Shown here: piece by piece, positions 1 through 5,917 of the stretch | Layout of the letters: each line of letters starts with the position of its first letter | Position numbering within the stretch: the stretch's first letter is position 1 | Program-made: the position numbers and the translations under genes | From: CAIYRG01 sp035318785 | GTDB taxonomy: Bacteria > Pseudomonadota > Alphaproteobacteria > Micropepsales > Micropepsaceae | Assembly (NCBI GenBank): GCA_035318785.1 | Contig: DATHDZ010000139.1 | Location: 1 to 13,955, forward strand | DNA length: 13,955 bases | Direction: 5' to 3' | The notes under the pieces: generated by a model | What the model was told of the DNA's origin: nothing | Database searches by the model: none | The model's input: only the letters and a program-made list of their open reading frames with translations

Positions 1-493
1 CGGGGTGCTCTCTCATATAGGCCACCTCGCGGTCCCGAGGATTCGTACCGTCGGTAAGCCCGGGGACGATTGCGCCCTTCTCGGTGATGTCGGTCAGCTT
101 GGTGATGTTGTTGCCCATCCGCGCGAGTTCGATCGTATCGCCGTGCAGATGCGCGAGATCAGGCGCGATCATATCGCCTTTGGCATTGTACCAGGGGCCC
201 GTTCCGATGCGGTCGCGCGCGTTGACCGCGGGCTGGCCGGGACGCGCCTGCGTGCTGAGATAAGCGCGCCAGGTCTTGCCGCCAGCACCAGCCGCGGTGG
301 CGAGCTGCTGACAATGGGCATCGGCCCCCGCCAGACCGCCAAGATTGGCTCCCTTGCCCAGCCCGACGCTGGTGACGAAGAAACTCATGGGCTGCCGCGG
401 AGCAGGGTTTTGCTGGGCGTAAGCGAGAAACGAGCCCGAACCCGCCAGCAGCGAAAGCGTGCATAGCGCAACAACCGATGTGGTCCTTGTCAT
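1..493 (-). CDS. Exported endostatin/lectin-like domain protein (3' end cut by window edge)
   Basis: Starts at the ATG read from 493, with GGGAGA (504-499) five bases upstream; 164 codons are visible before the edge, so the C-terminus is missing. Residues 1-26 are a typical Sec signal peptide, with a likely cut after AYA. The mature part opens with MSFFVTSVGLGKG (36-48), then LGGLAGADAHCQQLA and TWRAYLST (74-81), DRIGTGPWYNAKG (94-106) and NPRDRE near the edge. This pattern is the one I know from bacterial proteins named lectin, or endostatin-like, with a C-type-lectin-type fold; the cellular role of these bacterial proteins is not established. A periplasmic or secreted location is inferred from the signal. 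It is transcribed away from the 874-1239 gene across a 380-base shared control region. Family placement is from memory of the motif, not from a search; that it is a real secreted gene is much more certain. Confidence 0.8.
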   Translation of the reverse strand, partial: MTRTTSVVALCTLSLLAGSGSFLAYAQQNPAPRQPMSFFVTSVGLGKGANLGGLAGADAHCQQLATAAGAGGKTWRAYLSTQARPGQPAVNARDRIGTGPWYNAKGDMIAPDLAHLHGDTIELARMGNNITKLTDITEKGAIVPGLTDGTNPRDREVAYMREHP

Positions 494-873
494 CTTAGTC
501 TCCCAGCTCCGCCAATATTGCAGCAATCCATCGAACGTCCGGATTCATTCGCATACAGCTTGGCTGTAGAATAGAGGAAATCGCAGGCGCCGGCAGCGAT
601 TTTTGCGAAGATGCACCCGTTCAAGCCCTAACCGTCATTGCTGCCTGCAGCGCCCGTTTCAGCCCCCTTAAGCTGAAATCCAGGCCACGCCAACGCCTCG
701 CATTCATCATTAGGCGGATCGTATTGCTCCGGTAACGACAATTATTTCGCCGTTTCGATGAAGAGAAAACCCCACGAGACCGTTGTCAAATCAGGTGGTA
801 CCGAGAGCCGGAGAAAATCCCGGCCGAGATATTGAGTGCCGGCGCATCGTCGCCGGCAAGAAAAGGAGCAGAT
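494..873. other. Divergent intergenic region with several short dyads
   Basis: There is no credible gene in these 380 bases. They separate the minus-strand lectin-like gene from the plus-strand 121-aa gene and should carry both promoters, but I see no convincing -35/-10 pair. Dyads seen: ATTGC-A-GCAAT (517-527); TACAGC-TTG-GCTGTA (554-568); AAATCGC (578-584) with GCGATTT (596-602); TTTCAGC (657-663) with GCTGAAA (672-678); GCCGG (807-811) with CCGGC (820-824); and GCCGGCG (838-844) with CGCCGGC (851-857). The last ends just upstream of the Shine-Dalgarno of the 874 gene. Short dyads also occur by chance in GC-rich DNA, so a regulatory role is inference. Confidence 0.5.
838..857 (+). promoter_or_regulatory. 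Hairpin immediately upstream of the 874 gene's ribosome binding site
   Basis: Perfect 7-bp G+C-only arms, GCCGGCG (838-844) and CGCCGGC (851-857), around the loop CATCGT. The AGGAG (864-868) of the downstream gene lies seven bases after the stem and its ATG is at 874. In the mRNA the stem would sit beside the ribosome landing site without covering it, so it could stabilise the 5' end or tune initiation. A second, weaker hairpin (807-824) lies just before it. The dyad is visible; the function is a guess. Confidence 0.35.
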
Positions 874-1239
874 ATGACCATCACCCTGAAGAAAACTCTT
901 ATGGCCGCGCTTGTGGGCGGCGCCATGGGATTCGCCCTCCCTGCCGGAGCACAGAGCAGCGTCACGGTCATTGATCAAGACGAACCAGCCGTAACCGTCA
1001 TCACCAAGGCGCCGGCTGATACGAGCAGTCCGGCTGTCGTAGCGCGCGCCGACGGCACGACCGTGGTGACCGAACGTGTCGTCCGCAAGCGCGTTGTGGT
1101 CCCCACAGCCTGCAATTTCAACGATTATCGCAACGTGAGCGGCGGTGTGGGCGGCGCTATCGGAGGCAGGATGATTTTGGGTACGACCTCCGCCGACGAT
1201 GTACCTATTCCGGGCAATTGCGCGCCGATACATCGCTAA
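874..1239 (+). CDS. Small exported protein of unknown function (121 aa)
   Basis: ATG at 874, preceded by AAAAGGAGCAGAT, a good Shine-Dalgarno at correct spacing. An upstream in-frame start at 832 lacks one and would spoil the signal peptide. Residues 1-26 form a Sec signal (KK, then a hydrophobic run, cut after AGA). The mature part of about 95 residues is beta-prone and Val/Thr-rich (VTVIDQDEPAVTVITK; VVTERVVRKRVVVP, 64-77). It ends in a section with two cysteines (C80, C116), a glycine-rich stretch SGGVGGAIGG (89-98) and the tail IPGNCAPIHR. The cysteine pair could form a disulfide after export. I do not recognise a family. It is followed within 14 bases by a strong hairpin (1253-1291), consistent with a monocistronic unit. 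It is most likely a periplasmic or surface protein. Confidence 0.7.
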   Translation: MTITLKKTLMAALVGGAMGFALPAGAQSSVTVIDQDEPAVTVITKAPADTSSPAVVARADGTTVVTERVVRKRVVVPTACNFNDYRNVSGGVGGAIGGRMILGTTSADDVPIPGNCAPIHR

Positions 1240-1252
1240 GACTTTCCGATTT

Positions 1253-1291
1253 CGTGTTCTCGATCCGCGGATAGCGCGGGTCGAGAACACG
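1253..1291 (+). terminator. Strong inverted repeat after the 121-aa gene, terminator-like without a U-tract
   Basis: Perfect 11-bp arms CGTGTTCTCGA (1253-1263) and TCGAGAACACG (1281-1291). Inside them a T-G wobble and a further CCGC/GCGG stem (1265-1268 with 1276-1279) close a 7-base loop, giving a stem of about 16 pairs. It starts 14 bases after the stop codon of the small exported gene and lies 96 bases before the molybdenum hydroxylase start. There is no run of T after it (GCGTTTGCG follows), so it may be a weak terminator, an mRNA 3'-end stabiliser or a protein-binding dyad. Confidence 0.5.
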
Positions 1292-1387
1292 CGTTTGCGA
1301 TCCCCGTCCGGCTCATCGATAATTGCCCCAGCCACGCAGCAGCTGGGATCCAGCACGCTCGTCGTAGCGGCGCGAGGGTTGTTCGGA

Positions 1388-3664
1388 ATGAGAAATACCA
1401 ACAGCTTCATCGGCAGTCCCGTGCCACGCACGGAGGACCTGCGCTTTCTGCGGGGCCGTGGCCAGTTCGTCGCCGATCTCGATCGCGAGGGCCAATGGCA
1501 CGGCGTCGTGCTCCGCAGCACCATCGCGCATGGAAAAATCGTCTCGATCGATATATCGGCGGCTCTGGCCATGCCCGGGATCAACGCCGTCGTGACGGCA
1601 AAGGATATTGCGCATCCTTTGCCGACAATTCCGTTTCGGCGTCCCCACCCCGCCATTGCGCCCTACGCGCAGCCGGTCATCGCCGACGAATTCGTGCGCT
1701 ATGTCGGCGAGCCCATCGCATTCGTGCTCGCCGACACTGAGGAGCGCGCGGAGGACGCGCTTCAGCACATCCGTGTCGACATCGATCCGCTGCCGGTGGT
1801 GATCGATCGGCAGCCCTCCGCAAGCGAAGGAGCTCTTCTGTTCGAGGGAACAGGCAGCAATTGTGCTTTGACATTCAACGCCCGAAAGGGCGCCGTCGAC
1901 GAAGCTTTTCGGGTAGCAACCTATAAACGCCGCGAGCAATTCCGGGTGCAGCGAATGGTGGCGATGCCGATGGAGACACGCGGCTTGCTCGCCGAATGGG
2001 ACGAAGCCGCCAAACGGTTGACCATGTCGGGCGCGGCAAAGCTGCCCTTCTTCAACCGCAACGCGATGGCCACCATGATGGGCCTGCCCGAAAAATCCGT
2101 CGACTATGTCGAGTATGATGTCGGCGGCGGATTCGGCGCGCGAGGCGAATTCTATCCGGAGGATTTCCTGGTCGCTTTCGCGGCCAGAAAATTCGGCCGC
2201 CCGATCAAGTGGGTGGAAGACCGCCGCGAGCATTTCATGTCCATGGCGCATGCGCGCGAAACCGAATGCGACATCGAGATGGCGTTGGACAAAGACGGCG
2301 TCATCCTGGGCGTTCGCGGCGACATCTACGTCGATATCGGCGCCTATGTCCGGCCGAACGGCACGACGCCCGTGCGCAATGTGGCGCAGTTCCTGACCGG
2401 CCCGTATCGAGTTGCAAACATCGAGCTCGATGCCCACGCGCTGGTGAGCAACAAGGTCCCGTCGGGCACCTATCGCGGACCGGGCCGCTTTGAAGGAAGC
2501 TTCTTCTGCGAGCGTCTGCTCGATATCGCCGCGTCGGAAATGGGGATCGATCCGCTTGCGATTCGTCGCCGCAATCTCATCCGAGTCGAGGAGATGCCCT
2601 ACAAGCTTGCAAATTTGGAACCCAATGACGGGTTCGGAGTGACGCAATGCGATAGCGGCGATTACTCCAATACGTTCGATCAATGTCTGCGCGAGTCGCA
2701 TTGGGCTGAAAAATTCGCCTTGCAGGGCCAGCTCATCGATGGCCGCTACCACGGTCTGGGTATCGGCTGTTTCATTGAAGGGGGCGGTTCCGGTCCACGC
2801 GAAAATGCGAAAATGACGGTCGAAAGGGACGGTTCGATATCGCTTTATGTCGGATCCTCATCCGTCGGACAGGGAATCGAGACGATCTTCGCGCAGATCG
2901 CCGCCGATGCGCTGGAGATTCCTCTCGACCGCATCCGCGTCTTGCATGGCTCGACCACCTATTTGGCGGAAGGGTTCGGCTCTTACGGCTCGCGCTCCAC
3001 GGTGATGGGAGGCAGCGCGGTCATGATAACCGCGCAGAACCTGTTGCAGAACTTCCGAATGGCGGCCGCAAAAGCGTTTGACGCGCTGCCGGAAAAACTG
3101 GTGGTCGCCGACGGCGTCGCGACGGCTCCCGATGGCCGGAGGGCGACCCTCGCGGAATTCGGTCTTTCCGCAGAGGGCTCATTTTCGAATGGCTCCAAAG
3201 CAACCTACACTTATGGCACGGCGGCGGCGCACGTCGCCGTCGATCCCGCGACAGGCCATGTCGAGGTCCTGGACTATGTCGTGGTGGACGATGTCGGGCG
3301 GGTGATCAACCCGCTGACCTTGCATGGGCAGGTCGTGGGTGCCGCCGTTCAGGGCCTGGGCAGCGTCTTCAGCGAGGAAATCGTCTACGACAAGAATGGT
3401 CAGCTGCTGGTCGGATCCTTGGCCGATTATCTGATCCCCGTGGCCACCGATTATCCTCATGTCCACGGCATTTCGCTCGAGCTTTATCCCTCCCCCAACA
3501 ACCCGCTTGGCGCCAAGGGCGCCGGCGAGGGAGGCATCATCCCCGTGGGCGGTGTCCTGGCGAACGCGGTTGCCGCCGCGCTGAGTTCGCTTGGCGTTCG
3601 GCTGCGGGAGCTGCCCCTCACACCGCCGCGCCTCTGGGAGTTGATCCGCGCGGCCGAGGCATAA
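1388..3664 (+). CDS. Xanthine dehydrogenase/CoxL-family molybdopterin-binding subunit (orphan)
   Basis: 758 aa, the usual length for the large Mo-cofactor subunit of aldehyde oxidase/xanthine dehydrogenase/CO dehydrogenase-type hydroxylases. These enzymes oxidise a substrate carbon with water and pass electrons through FeS and FAD subunits. Domains: aldehyde oxidase a/b-hammerhead, about 18-130; molybdopterin-binding domains, about 145-750. Visible motifs: GGGFGARGE (246-254), the active-site loop TYRGPGR (361-367), VGQGIET (493-499), and GAKGAGEGG (708-716) with the presumed catalytic Glu714. The loop resembles form II (AYRGAGR-like), not the AYXCSFR of true CO dehydrogenase, so the substrate is unknown. 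There is no signal peptide, so it is probably cytoplasmic. Start chosen at ATG 1388 (GAGG at 1374-1377); the frame is open further upstream but crosses the 1253-1291 hairpin and the previous gene. No small FeS or medium FAD subunit gene is adjacent. Confidence 0.9.
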   Translation: MRNTNSFIGSPVPRTEDLRFLRGRGQFVADLDREGQWHGVVLRSTIAHGKIVSIDISAALAMPGINAVVTAKDIAHPLPTIPFRRPHPAIAPYAQPVIADEFVRYVGEPIAFVLADTEERAEDALQHIRVDIDPLPVVIDRQPSASEGALLFEGTGSNCALTFNARKGAVDEAFRVATYKRREQFRVQRMVAMPMETRGLLAEWDEAAKRLTMSGAAKLPFFNRNAMATMMGLPEKSVDYVEYDVGGGFGARGEFYPEDFLVAFAARKFGRPIKWVEDRREHFMSMAHARETECDIEMALDKDGVILGVRGDIYVDIGAYVRPNGTTPVRNVAQFLTGPYRVANIELDAHALVSNKVPSGTYRGPGRFEGSFFCERLLDIAASEMGIDPLAIRRRNLIRVEEMPYKLANLEPNDGFGVTQCDSGDYSNTFDQCLRESHWAEKFALQGQLIDGRYHGLGIGCFIEGGGSGPRENAKMTVERDGSISLYVGSSSVGQGIETIFAQIAADALEIPLDRIRVLHGSTTYLAEGFGSYGSRSTVMGGSAVMITAQNLLQNFRMAAAKAFDALPEKLVVADGVATAPDGRRATLAEFGLSAEGSFSNGSKATYTYGTAAAHVAVDPATGHVEVLDYVVVDDVGRVINPLTLHGQVVGAAVQGLGSVFSEEIVYDKNGQLLVGSLADYLIPVATDYPHVHGISLELYPSPNNPLGAKGAGEGGIIPVGGVLANAVAAALSSLGVRLRELPLTPPRLWELIRAAEA

Positions 3665-3698
3665 TTCTGAAGCCATCGCGAACCGCCGGCGCTTTGAC

Positions 3699-3723
3699 GG
3701 CTCGCGCCGCCTCGGCGCGAGCC
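3699..3723 (+). terminator. Hairpin after the molybdenum hydroxylase gene
   Basis: Perfect 10-bp arms GGCTCGCGCC (3699-3708) and GGCGCGAGCC (3714-3723) around the loop GCCTC, 34 bases after the stop codon. Only a short CTTT follows, so termination efficiency is uncertain. The position suggests the downstream oxygenase gene can be transcribed separately. Confidence 0.5.
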
Positions 3724-3854
3724 CAGGGGCTTTACATCGCCCTTCGGCGCTAACACAATCCTAAGTTGACTCGGACAGGCACCCGCCGTGATTGGTCAAG
3801 AGGTGTAGCGAGTAACGAGCGGCAGTTCTGATTCCAGTGCGAACGTTTTCGGTC

Positions 3855-3864
3855 GGGGAAGGGA
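3855..3864 (+). promoter_or_regulatory. Ribosome binding site that fixes the 3870 start
   Basis: Purine-rich GGGGAAGGGA ends five bases before ATG 3870. It lies inside the reading frame that would begin at the GTG at 3837, and so argues for the ATG as the true start. Confidence 0.6.
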
Positions 3865-3869
3865 TAGCC

Positions 3870-4565
3870 ATGACCGAATTGGAAATCGAAGAGATTGCGT
3901 GCGAGTTGATTATCAAGCCGGCGCTCCACATCATGGAAGCGCGGCTTCCCATGCCGCTATTGAACGTGGTCAACGCACACATCGATACCGTGCGCGACAG
4001 TGCCGCCGATCATTCCAAGTCGCTGGTCGGGCAAATCCGACAAAACACGAAGTCTGCGCAGCTGCAGTTGGATCTGCGGCAAAAAGCAGTGTCCGCCCTG
4101 GCCTCGGTGATCGCGGAAATCGGAAGGCAGTACGTCACGGAGCAGGGATATCACGCGGTCGTCACGGCAAACGACATCTGGAGCGTCCATAGCTACGAAG
4201 GCGATTACAATCCTTTGCACGACCACGGCGGCAACACGTTTCTCGGGCTTTCTTCCATTCTCTACCTGAAGGTTCCGCCGGTCATCGCGGAGAAGACGGC
4301 CGTGCAGCATGGCGGTTCGCCGCAGCTGCACATGGCAAGCGGCAATTGCGACGGCTTTACGCAGCTCGTCTGGGGCGCGACGGGCATGCGGGATTTCAGC
4401 CTGCTCCGGCCGCCCACGCAACAATACATCAAGCCGGAAGTGGGCAAATTGCTCGTCTTCCCCAATTGGCTCTTGCACAGGGTCGAACCCTTCTTTGGCG
4501 AAGGGGAAAGACGGACGCTCTCCTGCAACATGGACGTCGCGTTCAACGAACCGACTTGGTATTGA
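3870..4565 (+). CDS. Putative 2-oxoglutarate/Fe(II)-dependent oxygenase (2OG-FeII_Oxy_5-like)
   Basis: 231 aa, start ATG 3870 chosen for its ribosome binding site. The C-terminal half carries the double-stranded beta-helix signature of small 2OG/Fe(II) oxygenases: NDIWSVHSY then DYNPLHDHGGNTFLG (112-126), a strand SILYLKVPP, then GKLLVFPNWLLHRVEPFFGE (192-211) and ERRTLSCNMDV (213-223). Likely iron ligands are in the 117-119 HDH cluster plus H203; R214 or R215 is the probable 2-oxoglutarate anchor. The layout matches the family I know as 2OG-FeII_Oxy_5, whose substrates are mostly unknown. The N-terminal 95 residues are helical and lack recognisable motifs. No signal peptide, hence cytoplasmic. 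It lies 205 bases after the molybdenum hydroxylase and 134 before the exported NHL protein, all on the same strand. Confidence 0.78.
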   Translation: MTELEIEEIACELIIKPALHIMEARLPMPLLNVVNAHIDTVRDSAADHSKSLVGQIRQNTKSAQLQLDLRQKAVSALASVIAEIGRQYVTEQGYHAVVTANDIWSVHSYEGDYNPLHDHGGNTFLGLSSILYLKVPPVIAEKTAVQHGGSPQLHMASGNCDGFTQLVWGATGMRDFSLLRPPTQQYIKPEVGKLLVFPNWLLHRVEPFFGEGERRTLSCNMDVAFNEPTWY

Positions 4566-4688
4566 GCCTGCCCGCGGTTTGAGGCGTCGCCGGACACCAC
4601 GCGATTGCGGAAGCCATGCCATTGGCGGTAACTTGAGCCAAGGCGGCCGATAAGACCGTCCGCCAAGGAAACGTCTGACTTAAGACAA

Positions 4689-4694
4689 AGGAGG
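4689..4694 (+). promoter_or_regulatory. Shine-Dalgarno supporting a GTG start
   Basis: AGGAGG within AAAGGAGGG, five bases before GTG 4700. There is no ATG nearby in frame, and the GTG start gives an intact signal peptide. Confidence 0.75.
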
Positions 4695-4699
4695 GACTT

Positions 4700-5794
4700 G
4701 TGGCTCGATTAGGTCGCATCATTTCACTTGCCGGGATTGTCGCGCTTGCGATGTCCGGTTCGGTCTTCGCCGCGGACGCACCGAAATTCCAGATCGACAC
4801 GTCTTGGCCCAAACCCCTGCCGAAGAATTGGATCTTCGGCCAGATCGGCGGCATCTTCGTCGACAAGGACGACACGGTCTGGATCAGCCAGCGCCCCCGC
4901 ACGGTGAACGATCGCGACAAGCGCGCGCAGCGGGGCGACAAGTCCAAATGCTGCTTCACGGCGCCTTCGGTGGTGCAGTTCGACAAGGACGGCAATGTCC
5001 TGCAGGCATGGGGCGGACCGGAGACAGCCAAAGGCTATGACTGGCCAGCCAACGAGCACGGTATGTTCGTCGACTATAAGGGCAATGTCTGGCTCGGCGG
5101 CAATGGCGAGAATGACGGCATGGTCCTGAAATTCACCCATGACGGCAAATTCCTGATGCAGATCGGCAAGTCGGCCAAGCAGACGGATAGCAAAGACACG
5201 ACGCGCGTGGGCCGCGCCGCCGATATGGTGGTCGATCAAGCGACCAATGAGCTTTATGTCGCCGACGGCTATTTCAATCACCGCGTTGTGGTGTTCGATG
5301 CCGACACCGGTGCCTTCAAGCGCATGTGGGGCGCCTATGGCAAGCCGCCGACCGACGAGAAGATCACCTACGATGCGAAAGTGCTGCCGCAGCAATTCAA
5401 CAATCCGGTGCATGGCATCCGCATCACCAATGACGGGCAGGTCGTGCTCAGCGACCGCGGCAACAATCGCATCCAGGTCTTTCAGAAGGACGGGACGTTC
5501 GTGAAAGAAATCCCGGTGTTGCGCGACTCGACGGCTCCGGGCGTGACCGGTTCCACGGTGTTCTGGCCCGACAAGGCGCAGACCTATTGGTTCACCTCGG
5601 ACGATCCGAATGGCGAAATCCACATCCTTCGCCGCAGCGACGGCCAGGTCGTGGGCAGCATCGGACGGGTGGGACGCGGTCCCGGCGAGTTCGAGAACCT
5701 TCACAACATCGCCATCGACAGCAAGGGCAATATCTACACCGCCGAAGTGCAGGGCCAGCGCGTGCAGAGATTCCGCAATATGGGCGGTCTCTGA
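4700..5794 (+). CDS. Exported NHL-repeat beta-propeller, peptidylglycine alpha-amidating lyase (PAL)-like
   Basis: 364 aa from GTG 4700, with a strong Shine-Dalgarno. Residues 1-24 are a Sec signal peptide (cut after VFA). The mature protein is a run of NHL-type blades: GGIFVDKDDTVWIS (50-63), HGMFVDYKGNVWLGG (120-134), ADMVVDQATNELYVADGYF (174-192), HGIRITNDGQVVLSDRGNNR (238-257) and HNIAIDSKGNIYTAEVQGQR (335-354). Sequences of this kind are often annotated as PAL family. In animal PAL a propeller binds zinc through three histidines; here H120, H238 and H335 each open a blade strand with similar spacing, so metal binding is plausible but inferred. The CC pair (84-85) is unusual for an exported protein. 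Expected location is the periplasm. Actual lyase activity is unproven; many relatives are just secreted propellers. A strong terminator follows 24 bases after the stop. Confidence 0.82.
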   Translation: MARLGRIISLAGIVALAMSGSVFAADAPKFQIDTSWPKPLPKNWIFGQIGGIFVDKDDTVWISQRPRTVNDRDKRAQRGDKSKCCFTAPSVVQFDKDGNVLQAWGGPETAKGYDWPANEHGMFVDYKGNVWLGGNGENDGMVLKFTHDGKFLMQIGKSAKQTDSKDTTRVGRAADMVVDQATNELYVADGYFNHRVVVFDADTGAFKRMWGAYGKPPTDEKITYDAKVLPQQFNNPVHGIRITNDGQVVLSDRGNNRIQVFQKDGTFVKEIPVLRDSTAPGVTGSTVFWPDKAQTYWFTSDDPNGEIHILRRSDGQVVGSIGRVGRGPGEFENLHNIAIDSKGNIYTAEVQGQRVQRFRNMGGL

Positions 5795-5818
5795 CGCTTT
5801 TCGTTTTGCGTTGAAAAC

Positions 5819-5861
5819 CCGGACAAGATCAGCAGGCCTGATCTTGTCCGGTTGTGTTTTG
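5819..5861 (+). terminator. Intrinsic terminator closing the 1388-5794 gene run
   Basis: Perfect 14-bp arms CCGGACAAGATCAG (5819-5832) and CTGATCTTGTCCGG (5838-5851), loop CAGGC, followed by the T-rich TTGTGTTTT. The AAAA just upstream could let it also act for transcripts on the other strand. It isolates lhr from the upstream genes. Confidence 0.88.
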
Positions 5862-5882
5862 GGGGTTTCGCGGCCTGAGTAC

Positions 5883-5911
5883 TTGATTTGTTCCCTGCCC
5901 GCCCTTAATCC
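5883..5911 (+). promoter_or_regulatory. Possible lhr promoter giving a leaderless mRNA
   Basis: TTGATT (5883-5888), a 17-base spacer and TAATCC (5906-5911). The -35 is fair; the -10 is poor. If real, transcription would begin about at the A of ATG 5918. That would explain why no Shine-Dalgarno precedes lhr. Confidence 0.25.
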
Positions 5912-5917
5912 TGATTG

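Noticed and set aside
1199..1387. N-terminal extension of the molybdenum hydroxylase
   Set aside because: It overlaps the end of the 121-aa gene and crosses the 1253-1291 hairpin; family proteins begin close to the residues encoded from 1388.
742..1656. 304-codon minus-strand frame over the 121-aa gene and the 5' end of the hydroxylase
   Set aside because: It is contradicted by the signal peptide and Shine-Dalgarno of the plus-strand gene; the product looks random.
1313..2752. 479-codon open frame antisense to the molybdenum hydroxylase
   Set aside because: The plus strand carries clear CoxL-family motifs; the antisense product is His/Arg-rich without a domain.
3766..3794. TTGACT as a -35 box for the 2OG oxygenase gene
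   Set aside because: The sequence at 17-18 bases downstream (TGATTG) is a poor -10, so I do not call a promoter.
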